64,000 nt of DNA from Planctomycetota bacterium (GCA_016179685.1 JACPCR010000063.1:1-64000); one strand, 5' to 3'. Counted from the first letter of the stretch, positions 8,645 through 18,132 are shown. Notes: generated by a model from the letters alone, not told the origin. Program-made: numbers and translations.

Positions 8645-9511
8645 ATGCGCTTCGGAATGAGCGGATGTTTCCTGCCCGCGGACATGAAGGACATGACGCC
8701 GGAGATGTGCCGGAGGGTCAGGGACCTTGGTTTCAGCGGCATCTTCACGCGGTTTGCCAAGAATCCTCCGCTCGAGACCCCGCGCGGCCAGGCCGAACGT
8801 TTCCGTTCCCTTCTCGCAGACCACGGCGTCCGGCTCTTTCAGGCCACGGGCTACTGGCAGAACCTGGTCACGCCGGATGAGTCGCTGCGTGCCCAGTCGG
8901 TCCGCACGCTCCAGGCTGCGCTGCGCCTCGCCGGATGGCTCGGCGCCCGCGGCATCGATACCGGACCCGGCTCGATGAGCCCCCGGGGGCCCTGGTTTCC
9001 CCACCCGGACAACTGGACGGCCGTGTGCCGCCGCCAGTTGGTCAGAAGCCTCAAGGAAGGCGCCAAGGCCGCGGAGGACGCTGGCGTTTTCCTCAGCCTC
9101 GAGGGACACCAGCTCGTCACCCTCGAATCCGCCGAGATCACCCGGGAAATCCTCGACCAGGTCGATTCCCCCTGGGTCCGCTGCGATTACGATTCCGCCA
9201 ACTGGATCACCCGCGAGACGGTCTATGACACCGCTCGGGCCATTCACCGCCACTTCGATCTCCTCGGCCCCACCATCGTGAGCTGCCACGCAAAAGACAT
9301 CTGGATCGAGGACCGCCTCGCCCTCCACATCCAGGACGGCTGCCCCGGCCGCGGCTGCGTCGATTTCCGAACGCTGTTCCGGCGCATGGAAGCGCTGTCA
9401 CCGGACTACCCGGTCATCGCCGAGGGCAACTCGACCGAGGAGCTTCCGGCCGTTCAGGCCCTCTTCCATGGCCTGGCGCGGGAACTGGACATCCGGGTCA
9501 TCTCGGACTGA
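8645..9511 (+). CDS. Sugar phosphate isomerase/epimerase family protein (AP-endonuclease-2-like TIM barrel)
   Basis: A 288-residue protein of the xylose-isomerase-like TIM-barrel family. Typical blocks are visible: a start reading MRFGMSGCF, LSLEGHQLV with the metal-site glutamate, WVRCDYDSANW (metal-site Asp), IVSCHAKDIWIED (His/Asp) and the terminal VIAEGNSTEE with the last glutamate. This E/D/H/E spacing supports a divalent-metal isomerase or epimerase. The substrate cannot be assigned; it may act in sugar catabolism alongside the nearby sulfatase. The ATG at 8645 is preferred over a GTG at 8639. It ends just before a MITE insertion. Confidence 0.85.
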   Translation: MRFGMSGCFLPADMKDMTPEMCRRVRDLGFSGIFTRFAKNPPLETPRGQAERFRSLLADHGVRLFQATGYWQNLVTPDESLRAQSVRTLQAALRLAGWLGARGIDTGPGSMSPRGPWFPHPDNWTAVCRRQLVRSLKEGAKAAEDAGVFLSLEGHQLVTLESAEITREILDQVDSPWVRCDYDSANWITRETVYDTARAIHRHFDLLGPTIVSCHAKDIWIEDRLALHIQDGCPGRGCVDFRTLFRRMEALSPDYPVIAEGNSTEELPAVQALFHGLARELDIRVISD

Positions 9512-9537
9512 GAAGAGAACACGCCCCCCGCCCCCGC

Positions 9538-9716
9538 GTCAGTCCTTAGCGAAAACTTCTGTCGTCCCTACGGGACTCTTGTGGTTGATGCGCTTTCCCT
9601 TCCCAGGGCTGCGTTCGCCTTCGCGGGGCTTCGGCGAACTGGTGCCCTGGCTATTTTCGGACGTCCCTGCGGGACTCACAAAAACAGGCCTCCGGTGACG
9701 GTCACGAAGCAGTTAC
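9538..9716 (+). mobile_element. MITE-like element, family A, copy 1 (IS66-like ends)
   Basis: A 179-bp non-coding element flanked by a perfect 8-bp direct repeat, GCCCCCGC, at 9530-9537 and 9717-9724. The left end is GTCAGTCCTTAGCG and the right end (complement) GTAACTGCTTCGTG. Inside are two GTCCCTACGGGAC-type palindromes (the second reads GTCCCTGCGGGAC), one towards each end. A central hairpin is built from CCAGGGC with GCCCTGG and GTTCGCC with GGCGAAC. Two more copies lie at 16564-16743 and 62647-62826. It carries no transposase. It sits 9 bases beyond the stop codon of the macroglobulin gene. Confidence 0.88.
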
Positions 9717-9725
9717 GCCCCCGCG

Positions 9726-12700
9726 TCAATCCTCGATGCTCACGCGGATTTCGTCGGAATTGGCCCTCAGTTCCGGCGCATACATGGCGAAGGCCCGCGT
9801 CGGCAGGGCGCTGAACAGGCCCGGAATCTCCGCACGCAGCCGGTAGGACACGCTGTGCTTGCCCCGGGCCAGCCAGCGCACGAAGAACGACACGCGGTCG
9901 TCCCGCAGCTCCATGTAGGCCCCCATGTCGTTCCCGCCGTATCCGCTTTGCACCTCCACCGGCTCGAATCCCGCGGCTTTCATGTCCTCGAACACGAGAT
10001 ACTCGTAGTCGTTCTTGCTCTCGATCGTCAGCTCCACCTCGACCAGGTCGCCGCTTTTCAGCGATGCCCTGTGGGCGATCGGCTCGCGCTCGTATTTCTC
10101 CACCTTCTGCGACACCGCCTGGCCGCGGCCGCCCGACACGTGCTCGGACTTCTCCACCCGCTTCAGCTTGTAATAGGCTCGGTCCACCTTGATCTCGAGG
10201 CCCGCCTTCGGGATGAAGTCCTCCAGGCTGAAATAGCTCAAATAGGCGTTGAAGTAGAGGGGACCCTTCCCCGCCCGGCGGAATTCCAGCGGCGTCACGC
10301 CCGACTTCACCGCGTCACCCGCAAGCACCAGCCGGTTGTCGAACGTGAAGAGGTTGTCCGAGGCGACCCGGACTTCCTTTTCCTTCTTTCCAGCCAGGTA
10401 GATTTCGATCGTCATGTCCGGCTTGTCCTCGCCGCTCGCCTTGAGGAAATCCGCCATGGCTTCCACGCAGACCGCCGTGTCCCGCGTCGAGTCCCAGTAC
10501 GTCGCATGACGCCGGTTGTTCAGCAGGTACTTCACCAGCCAGGGGGCCTTCCAGCCCTTGGGGTCCACCCGGGCCAGCAGCTTCAGATAATACGCATGCG
10601 CCTCATATTCGCTCCCGTACCAGTACCACCAGTACCCGCCGGGAAGGTTCAAGTAAGCCGTCTGGTTCTCCTCGTCCTTCACCAGGAACTGATCGATGTT
10701 CCGCACGATCATGTCCACCTTCTCCTTGTCGCCCTCCTTGTGGAAGGCCAATCCGGCCATCGCCTTGGCATAGACCGACAGCCCCACCCGGTCCCGGTAG
10801 AGGAACTCCTTCATCTGGGGGTCCCGCACGCCGGCATCCACCAGCACCATGGTGACGAAGGCGTCCAGATCGTCCGCATGCTCCTTCCAGGGGTGCGTCT
10901 TCTTCGGCGCGTTCAGCAGCTCCTGGACCTGGGCATCCTGGTAGCTTTTGAGCCACTGGACGCCGCGGCCGAGCATCCCCTCGTCCACCGCCACGTCGTT
11001 CTCGCGGGCGATCTGGAGGCCGTGCGCCACGTAGGCCGTCGTGTGCGGGTAGGAATGCTCGCCCCAGCCGGAAAACCAGCCCCAACCTCCATCGGAGACC
11101 TGCATCTCCGACAGGCGTTTCACGCCCTCCCGGACCATCTCCCGGACCTCCTCCACGTCGAAGACCGGGTTGTGTTCCCAGCGCTGCCACTGCCGGGCCC
11201 GCTCCGCGTCGTCGCCGATCTCCTGGGCATTGAGGTTCGTCCGCTTCGACTGGATGGCTTTCAGGTCCAGGTTCATATCGAGCAGGACCTTCTGCGTGAT
11301 GACCGTGGGGAGGAAGCGGCTGAGCGACTGTTCCGTGCAGCCATAGGGATAAGAGACGAGGTAAGGCAGGGCGTCGACCATAGCGCCAGCGAGGGTAGGC
11401 GAGTAGCGGACCTCGAGGCGCGTCGATGCCTCGCGTCGCTCCGCGGGCACCTGAATCTGCACGGCGGCCGTCTCGGCCTCGGGCCGCAGAAGCCCGGAGA
11501 AGGCGACCATCTTGTCCATGCCGTGCACGAACGCCGGGAAACGCATCTCCATCGCGTCCGATTCCTCGTCCGTCAGGGCCTTCATGCGCACAATGGCCTC
11601 GCCTTCCTTCGCCACGCGGACGCGCCAGTCCACCCGCTTTTCGCCCCGGGGCTCGATTTCGATCGTCTGGGAGAGACTCCAGACGCCGCCGGCGGGCAGC
11701 GCCAGGTTCGCCGTCGGCATCAGGGAGCCTCCCTCGAGTTCGAGCACGACCTCGACGTTCTTTTTCGATTTCAGGTAGTTGTGGACGTTGGCGCTGAGGA
11801 CGACCTCGTCCTTCTCGACGAAGAAGCGCGGGGACTGCAGGCGCAAGAGCACATTCTTCGTCGTGACGACCTCGACGGCGGCCTCGCCGACCTTCGTTCC
11901 GTGCCCCATGGCCCAGGCCTTGACCTTCCAGGTGGTCAAGTTTTCAGGCATCTTCAGCTCGATTTCCGCCAGACCCTCCGAATCGGTCGAAAGCGCCGCG
12001 TTCCAGAAGGCGGTATCCGCGAACTGGACACGGACCGTGGGCTGGACCTGCTCGGGCTGGGCCGCGCCGCCGCCGCCACCACCTCCTCCGCCGCCCATCC
12101 CGGCCTGCTCATTCATCGGCGCTGCCGCCGCCATCGGCATCGCGGCCATGTCGGCCATTTCGCCCCTCGCACCGTTCATTTCCATCACCATTCCAGCAGC
12201 CGCCGGGGCCGGCGGCATCGCCCCCTTCAACACCTGCCGCTTCAAGGCGCTTTTCTGAGTCGGACCCCCACCCTCCCTCTCCACCCCCTCCATGGCATCG
12301 TCCACCACGGAGTGCCCGAATACGCCCAGCATCTCCATCACCGCCTCGCCCTGCTTGACCAGGTTGGCAAAATAGCGTTGTAAGTTCGTTTCGGTCTGCG
12401 GGTTATGGCTTCGCCTCCACTTCCAGAAAAACGCTCGTATCTCAGGCACATTGGACCCGCCGGAGATGTATTCTACCGCCTTGTCGTAGATGGCCAGGAC
12501 CGTCGATCCGACGAACGCTTTGCCAGCCAGGTCCGTCAGCCGCAGCTTCACTTTGGCCTTCTCACCCGGCTTGTAGGACTCCGAGGAAGGCATGACCTCC
12601 ACGTTGAGCACCCTCTTTTCCGGCGGAACGAGAATCTCGCGGACCTCGCTGTGGACCTGCCCCTGGCTGACGGTGAAGGCCTCGACGAAGAAGTTGGGCA

Positions 12701-15700
12701 TGTCCCGCTTCGTCACCTCGATTTCCTCGATGGTGCTTTTCCCTTGAAGGCGCAGGACTTTCGGCGGCAGGTAGATGCCGTTCGCCGGCCGGACGAACAG
12801 CACTACCGTGCCCTCCGACCAGTTCGTGTTGATCATCAGCTTGACCCGCTCCCCGGGCCGGTACTCCCGCTGGTCCTGGATCAGCTCGATGTTGTTGAAG
12901 CGGAACTGGGACGAGTCCACGTCCTCGCCGGAGACGACGAAGACGTAGCCGCCCTCGACCGAATGGCGCTTCGAGTCCGTCAGCTTGTAGGAGAGCCGAT
13001 ATTGCCCCGGCTCGGAGGCCTTGAGCTGCATCCGCGCCCGGCCCTGCTCGTCCGCCGCCAAGTCCCATTGCTGGACCGCTGTCTCCTTCACTTTGCCGTC
13101 CGCATCGGCCTTCACCCGAAGAAGATTCAACTTGCCCGCTCCGGAGACCGGCTTGCTGTCGAGCGTCTGGGCAGAGAACTCGGCTTGAACGGACTCGCCC
13201 ACGCGATAGTGGCCGCGGTCCACCCAGGCATAGACCCTGAACGGCTTGCGGGCGACCATGACCGTGCCGCTTCCGACGATGGTGCGGCGGGATTCATCCA
13301 CGACCTCGGCCGTGACGTCGTAGCGGTGGTCCTGGTCGCCGTGCATTTCCTTCGCCAGGGCCGTGTCGATCTCGAGCTTCACCTGGCCGTCGGGGCCGAT
13401 GTCCACCGTGCTCTCCATGACCACCTCCGGCGGCTGCGCCTGCCAGTTCCACCACCAGGGGATCGGCCGGAGACAACCCCACTCGGACCAGCCCGGATAC
13501 CAGGGATAATCGCAGGAGAACCACCAGTAACCGCGGCCGTAGAACCAGTCCCAGAGCCCGACGGGATACCACGAGGCCGTGTGGCTGGACCGCATGACCT
13601 TGTATTTCACCTTGGCCTTCGTGACGGGTGCGCCGAAGTAGTAGCGTGCGGAGATGGTGGCCGGCACCTTTTCACCCAGCATCACGGGCTCGGACGGCGC
13701 CTCCACCTTCACCTCGAACTCGGGTTTCTTGTATTCCTCGACGCGGAAGGAGCACCCGCCGCCATAATTCAGGAGATACACCTGGTAAGCGCCCAGGCTC
13801 ACATCCTTGGCCAAGGGAAACTCGCCGTCGAATCCGCCATAAGTGTCCGCCGTATACGGCTTTCGGAAAACTTCCTCGCCCTTCGGGTTGTTGATGCACA
13901 CCGTGAAAGACTGGTTTCCGAAGGCGGACTTGTCCTCCTGGTCATACTTCGCCTCACGCACCCAGAACTTGAACTTCACGGATTGCTTCGGGCGGTAGAC
14001 GGGCCGGTCCGTGATGCCGAATATCTTCGTCTGGTTGTACTCCATGTCGTAGTACTGACCGTACCACACGCCGGTGAAGCCCAAGTAGGCCAGCCGGCCG
14101 CCTTCCGCGGCCGCCGTGATCAGCCAGGAGAAGTCCTGCCGCTGCAGTTTCGGGTCCGGGAATACCTGCCCGTCTTCATCCGTCAAGGCGGTGAATTCGA
14201 CAATGTCCACCTCGTACCGGTTGTCCCGGACGTAGCGCTGCTGGTAGCCGAAGAAATCCAGGTTCGCCCCGGCGATGGGCCTGCCCGTCCGCGCGTCCGC
14301 GACGAAGTAGTAGGTCTTCTGGTCCAGCGGCTTCTTCACGATCACGGTGTCCGAGAGCCAGAGGATGATCCGGCTGATGTTCCCGCCGGCCATCTGGGCC
14401 GTCAGGAGGTAAGCGCCCGCCTTCTGTAACGGCGTCGAGACCGTGATCCGCCGATCCCAGTGGTTCGGCCTGCACTCCAGGTCGAGGTCCCAGGAGGCCA
14501 CCCGCTTCCCCAGGTACTGCTTCTCCTGCTGCTCGACGAGCCGGTAGCCGATGTTGTCGATCTGCAGCTTCTGCCAGTCGAGCCGGGCCGGCCGCGCCTT
14601 GAGATAGGCCTTGACGTCCTCCAGCAGCTTGGAAACCAGAATCTCGTGGGCCTCGAAATGGACCTCTTTCCCGTTGCGGAATCGGTAATCCACCTTCGCG
14701 CCCTGGCCCGCCGGCTGCATCATGACCGGCTCGAACTGCCCCCAATGCCCCAGGATTTGCCCGAGGTGCTGCTGCTTCTCGTTGTTCGGACCCTCACCGT
14801 ATTCCTTGAGGCTGCGCTTCCAGACCGCAGCAGCCTTGTCATATTGACGCCGGTTCGAATAAATCTCCGCCAGAGCCTGAAGCGAGGCCTCGCCCCAGGG
14901 CGTCTGACCCCCGTCCGCAATCTGCTTGTAAAGGCGGATGAAATTGAACTCGTCCGGCAACTTGAAGCGCTTCACGCCCGTCGCCAGTCTCGCTATCGTC
15001 TCGTCCTCCTTCAGCGTGTGCAGCGCATACGTCCCGCTTTCATCTTTCTTCGAATCGTCGTCCGACCCGAAAAAATACCCGCCGTACTCCGCCAGCGTCT
15101 GCTCCCCAAACTGTTCCCTCAAGAAATTCGAAAAGATCAACAGGACCCCCCCGGCGCGTTCCGGGGCGAATTCCATCGCCTGTACGAGCAGCCAGCGCCA
15201 GCGCTCCCCGTCGCTCTGCGCCTCCGCAAAGCTACGGGGCACACGGTAAGTGACCGGACTACCGTCGGGATTGACCGGGGCGGCCGAGGACACGGCCCCT
15301 CCGTAGCCGTATCCCTCCTCGTAGTCCGGGAGGACGGCGAGGTCCGTCAGGTACTGCAGCCTCCAGGCCTGGTTTCCGTCGCGGGCGTGCGACAGGGCAT
15401 TGGCAAAAACGAGGTAAAGATTGGCCGCCGCTCCCTTGTCTTCTTCCCCCTTGACTTTCTCGATCGCCTGGGCCAAAAGCTGGAGCGCCCGGACACGGTC
15501 CCGCTCGACCGAGCTGACGTAACGCCCGCCTCCGCGGTGATAGCCCCGGCTGAACTCGCCGGACACGATGAACCCGACGTGATTCTGGCCCAGGCCGTTC
15601 TGGGCCGCCTCCATGAGCAGCCGCCAGTTGTCCGGGTGAGCCCGAACCACGCCTTCGCGGAAGGCGTCAATCTCGTGCACGCGATTCAGGCTCGAGAGAC

Positions 15701-16082
15701 AATAGGTGGCCATCAGCATGTCTGAGCCCACCTGCAGCGCCTCGTCCGCAGGGTCCAGCGCCAGGCCACGGTAAAGCTCGTACGCCTCCTGGAAGTTGCC
15801 TTGGTTGTACAACTCCAGCGCCTTCTCCCGGTTAGCGCGGCATCCTGGTTCAGCACTCATTTGGAAAGGAAAATGCAGGAGAAGGAGCAGGGCGAGAACG
15901 GCACGAGGCGCACCACCACAAGCTGTCCCGATGCGCGTGAGCGGCGAGATGCCTTCGCAGGATGCTTTCCCGTGGGAACAGGTCCGGGAGTCGCGCCTAG
16001 GCCAGGTCACGCACCCTGGGAGCGCAGCCACAATCTGACAGACTGCAGCAGCGGGAACTGTCTTACCCGATGTCGCATTCAT
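9726..16082 (-). CDS. Large alpha-2-macroglobulin family protein
   Basis: A 2118-residue thioester protein, presumably an envelope protease trap. The thioester motif GCTEQ (in PYGCTEQSLSRFLP) is present with Cys near residue 1582. It is followed by the alpha-helical thioester domain (GGWGWFSGWGEHSYPHTTAY) and C-terminal macroglobulin domains (LKSGDLVEVELTIES). The MG2-type region has FGITDRPVYRPKQSVKFKFW. About 500 N-terminal residues look TPR-like (EKALELYNQGNFQEAYELYR). A Met/Ala/Gly-rich stretch at about 1290-1340, ending in a run of ten glycines, lies where the protease bait region is expected. An unusual Trp/Tyr-rich insert is at about 832-876. The start at 16082 has GAGG six bases upstream but gives a signal sequence (VLALLLLLHFPF) with a very long n-region; an ATG at 15860 would remove it. 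No penicillin-binding protein 1C gene is adjacent, unlike many proteobacterial homologues. Confidence 0.9.
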   Translation of the reverse strand: MNATSGKTVPAAAVCQIVAALPGCVTWPRRDSRTCSHGKASCEGISPLTRIGTACGGAPRAVLALLLLLHFPFQMSAEPGCRANREKALELYNQGNFQEAYELYRGLALDPADEALQVGSDMLMATYCLSSLNRVHEIDAFREGVVRAHPDNWRLLMEAAQNGLGQNHVGFIVSGEFSRGYHRGGGRYVSSVERDRVRALQLLAQAIEKVKGEEDKGAAANLYLVFANALSHARDGNQAWRLQYLTDLAVLPDYEEGYGYGGAVSSAAPVNPDGSPVTYRVPRSFAEAQSDGERWRWLLVQAMEFAPERAGGVLLIFSNFLREQFGEQTLAEYGGYFFGSDDDSKKDESGTYALHTLKEDETIARLATGVKRFKLPDEFNFIRLYKQIADGGQTPWGEASLQALAEIYSNRRQYDKAAAVWKRSLKEYGEGPNNEKQQHLGQILGHWGQFEPVMMQPAGQGAKVDYRFRNGKEVHFEAHEILVSKLLEDVKAYLKARPARLDWQKLQIDNIGYRLVEQQEKQYLGKRVASWDLDLECRPNHWDRRITVSTPLQKAGAYLLTAQMAGGNISRIILWLSDTVIVKKPLDQKTYYFVADARTGRPIAGANLDFFGYQQRYVRDNRYEVDIVEFTALTDEDGQVFPDPKLQRQDFSWLITAAAEGGRLAYLGFTGVWYGQYYDMEYNQTKIFGITDRPVYRPKQSVKFKFWVREAKYDQEDKSAFGNQSFTVCINNPKGEEVFRKPYTADTYGGFDGEFPLAKDVSLGAYQVYLLNYGGGCSFRVEEYKKPEFEVKVEAPSEPVMLGEKVPATISARYYFGAPVTKAKVKYKVMRSSHTASWYPVGLWDWFYGRGYWWFSCDYPWYPGWSEWGCLRPIPWWWNWQAQPPEVVMESTVDIGPDGQVKLEIDTALAKEMHGDQDHRYDVTAEVVDESRRTIVGSGTVMVARKPFRVYAWVDRGHYRVGESVQAEFSAQTLDSKPVSGAGKLNLLRVKADADGKVKETAVQQWDLAADEQGRARMQLKASEPGQYRLSYKLTDSKRHSVEGGYVFVVSGEDVDSSQFRFNNIELIQDQREYRPGERVKLMINTNWSEGTVVLFVRPANGIYLPPKVLRLQGKSTIEEIEVTKRDMPNFFVEAFTVSQGQVHSEVREILVPPEKRVLNVEVMPSSESYKPGEKAKVKLRLTDLAGKAFVGSTVLAIYDKAVEYISGGSNVPEIRAFFWKWRRSHNPQTETNLQRYFANLVKQGEAVMEMLGVFGHSVVDDAMEGVEREGGGPTQKSALKRQVLKGAMPPAPAAAGMVMEMNGARGEMADMAAMPMAAAAPMNEQAGMGGGGGGGGGGAAQPEQVQPTVRVQFADTAFWNAALSTDSEGLAEIELKMPENLTTWKVKAWAMGHGTKVGEAAVEVVTTKNVLLRLQSPRFFVEKDEVVLSANVHNYLKSKKNVEVVLELEGGSLMPTANLALPAGGVWSLSQTIEIEPRGEKRVDWRVRVAKEGEAIVRMKALTDEESDAMEMRFPAFVHGMDKMVAFSGLLRPEAETAAVQIQVPAERREASTRLEVRYSPTLAGAMVDALPYLVSYPYGCTEQSLSRFLPTVITQKVLLDMNLDLKAIQSKRTNLNAQEIGDDAERARQWQRWEHNPVFDVEEVREMVREGVKRLSEMQVSDGGWGWFSGWGEHSYPHTTAYVAHGLQIARENDVAVDEGMLGRGVQWLKSYQDAQVQELLNAPKKTHPWKEHADDLDAFVTMVLVDAGVRDPQMKEFLYRDRVGLSVYAKAMAGLAFHKEGDKEKVDMIVRNIDQFLVKDEENQTAYLNLPGGYWWYWYGSEYEAHAYYLKLLARVDPKGWKAPWLVKYLLNNRRHATYWDSTRDTAVCVEAMADFLKASGEDKPDMTIEIYLAGKKEKEVRVASDNLFTFDNRLVLAGDAVKSGVTPLEFRRAGKGPLYFNAYLSYFSLEDFIPKAGLEIKVDRAYYKLKRVEKSEHVSGGRGQAVSQKVEKYEREPIAHRASLKSGDLVEVELTIESKNDYEYLVFEDMKAAGFEPVEVQSGYGGNDMGAYMELRDDRVSFFVRWLARGKHSVSYRLRAEIPGLFSALPTRAFAMYAPELRANSDEIRVSIED

Positions 16083-16563
16083 ACGGCACCTCATGAGGTC
16101 TGTTTTCGAACCGATTTGCCAAAGACGAACAAAGGAGGGCCTGGTTTCCAAAAATTGGGCGACGCGCGAAGGGTACAGGTCTCTCATGCCCCACAACTCT
16201 GGCATGGTAACCCTTGGGGAGGGAGGGGCAAGCGGATACGGGAAGCAGGGAGAAAGAAGCGGGCAAAAGAGGACCAGGAACAGTGAGACAAGGGGACGAT
16301 GGACGATGGACAAGGGACAAGGGACTTCAGAATCCAGAATGGGTTGGCAGTGAACAGACACCAGTCAAGAGTCATCAGTCAAGCAGCAACCACGAACCAC
16401 CAACCACCAACCGATTCCCCAGGCGGACATCGCGCGTTGCCGCGTGCTCGTCGTCCGGGCTTCAGCCGGAAGACCCTGTGGGCATCCCGCACTACGGAAC
16501 AGGATGAGGGGCGACACGGGCCGTGAGAAGGAAAAACGAGACCTGCGGTAGCCTCTCCCGCCC
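16083..16563. other. Gene-poor region with simple repeats
   Basis: No gene is supported. The first 150 bases are the upstream region of the macroglobulin gene. Around 16285-16420 there are short imperfect tandem words: GACGATGGACGATGGACAAG, AAGTCATCAGTCAAG-like units and ACCACCAACCACCAACC. Open frames across this stretch read through repeats on both strands and resemble nothing I recognise. Confidence 0.6.
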
Positions 16564-16743
16564 GTAACTCCTTAGCGAAAACTTCTGTCGTCCCTACGGG
16601 ACTCTTGTGGTTTATGCGCTTTGCCTTCCCAGGGCTGCGTTCGCCTTCGCGGGGCTTCGGCGAACTGATGCCCTGGGCTAATTTCGGACGTCCCTACGGG
16701 ACTCACAGAAACAGGCCTCCGGTGACGATCACTCAGCAGTTGC
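16564..16743 (+). mobile_element. MITE-like element, family A, copy 2
   Basis: A 180-bp element flanked by a perfect 8-bp direct repeat, TCCCGCCC, at 16556-16563 and 16744-16751. The left terminus is GTAACTCCTTAGCG; the right terminus (complement) is GCAACTGCTGAGTG. The internal palindromes and central hairpin match copy 1 closely. It lies 15 bases past the stop codon of the cbiA-like gene, on the 3' side. Confidence 0.9.
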
Positions 16744-16758
16744 TCCCGCCCCAGGCCT

Positions 16759-18132
16759 TCACACGCACGACTGGACGACCCGTGCGGCAAGGCCGGTATC
16801 GCTGGCCAGGTGGAGGTGGAGGTAAGTGGCCAGCACCCGGCCGGAGGAGTAGCCCTCCCAGTTCTCCTCGCCCGTGCTGGCGCGGCGCACGCGATAGGCC
16901 CAGGGGATGGGGCCTCGGTCCGGCACGTAGACCGAGTAATGAAAGCGGTGTCCCCGCACGACCGTGCCCGCTGGGCCGAGCAGCGTGTCCCGGGCCAGCG
17001 TCGCCTCTGCGTAGCCGAACTGCTGCAACGTGCGTGTCATGCGAGTTCCGCCGGGGATCAAGCCGACCTGGGGATGCCGCTGGCCGTTTGCGTCCTCCAG
17101 CCACTCGCAGAGGTACATGAAGCCTCCGCATTCCGCGTAGATGGCCCGGCCCGACTCGGCGTGCCTCCGTATCGACCTCTGCAGGGACGCGTTGGCGGAC
17201 AACGGGGCCGCAAAAAGCTCCGGAAAGCCGCCGCCGATCCAGACCCCGTGCGAGCCTTCCGGCAGTTCCGCGTCCCTCAATGGGCTGAAGGGAACAATCT
17301 CCGCGCCCGCTGCCCGCAGCAGGTCCAGGTTCTCCGGGTAGGTGAAATGGAAGGCTTCGTCCTGGGCCCAGGCCAGGCGAATGCGTTTTTCGGGCACGGG
17401 AAGGCGAACGTCGTCCGTCGTCTCCTCGAGAGGCGGGGCCGATTCGGCGATCCGGAGGAGGCCATCGAGGTCCAGATACCGCCGCGCCAGCTCGCTCAGG
17501 CGGCCCAACAGTGGAGTCACACGGTCCTCCTCGGACGCGGGCAGAAGTCCAAGCTGGCGCTCCGGGATGAAGAGCGCGGCATCCTTGGGAAGATAGCCGA
17601 GAATCTCGACGCCTTGACCCTCAAGCGCCGGGAGCAGATGCCGGTAGTGGCCCTCGCCGCCGAGCCGGTTGAGGACCACGCCGGCGAGGCGGATGCCGGG
17701 ATCGTAGGTCCGGAATCCCTGCACGAGCGCGGCCACGCTTCCGGCCATCCCGGAGGCATCGACGACAAGGATGACGGGGGCCCGGAGGAGAGCGGCGATC
17801 TCGGCCGTGCTGCCGCCGCGGGCCCCTGGGTGCGCCCCATCGAAGAGGCCCATGACGCCCTCGATGACGGCCAGCCCGGCGTCTCGACTCGCACGGCGGA
17901 ACGAAGCGGCGACGCGTTCCGGCGGGACCAGATAGGTGTCCAGATTGTAGGAGGGCCGGTCCACGGCCCGCGCATGCAACTGGGGATCAATATAGTCGGG
18001 TCCGACCTTGAAAGGGGCGACAATCCGACCCGAGGCCTTCAAGCACGCCAGAATGGCCAGGGTCACCGTGGTCTTGCCCGAGTGGCTGCCCGGCGCGCCC
18101 ATCACGACCCGAGGGAGCCTCAGGTCCGCCAT
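16759..18132 (-). CDS. cbiA: Cobyrinate a,c-diamide synthase
   Basis: A 457-residue ATP-dependent amidase of the CbiA/CobB family, acting in the cytoplasm in cobalamin synthesis. It would amidate the a and c carboxylates of cobyrinate using glutamine. The N-terminal P-loop GAPGSHSGKTTVTLAI starts near residue 10, followed by the DTB-synthetase-like block GPDYIDPQLHARAV and YNLDTYLV. The C-terminal class-I-like glutamine amidotransferase domain contains YAECGGFMYL with the nucleophile Cys near 335. Length is normal. The ATG at 18132 is preferred over the upstream one at 18156 because homologues begin just before the P-loop. No other cobalamin gene is near, so it is either part of a scattered pathway or serves precursor salvage. 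Confidence 0.95.
   Translation of the reverse strand: MADLRLPRVVMGAPGSHSGKTTVTLAILACLKASGRIVAPFKVGPDYIDPQLHARAVDRPSYNLDTYLVPPERVAASFRRASRDAGLAVIEGVMGLFDGAHPGARGGSTAEIAALLRAPVILVVDASGMAGSVAALVQGFRTYDPGIRLAGVVLNRLGGEGHYRHLLPALEGQGVEILGYLPKDAALFIPERQLGLLPASEEDRVTPLLGRLSELARRYLDLDGLLRIAESAPPLEETTDDVRLPVPEKRIRLAWAQDEAFHFTYPENLDLLRAAGAEIVPFSPLRDAELPEGSHGVWIGGGFPELFAAPLSANASLQRSIRRHAESGRAIYAECGGFMYLCEWLEDANGQRHPQVGLIPGGTRMTRTLQQFGYAEATLARDTLLGPAGTVVRGHRFHYSVYVPDRGPIPWAYRVRRASTGEENWEGYSSGRVLATYLHLHLASDTGLAARVVQSCV

Noticed and set aside
9855..15725. Three long plus-strand frames across the macroglobulin gene
   Set aside because: All lie antisense to a gene with a thioester motif and macroglobulin blocks, and have shadow-like composition.
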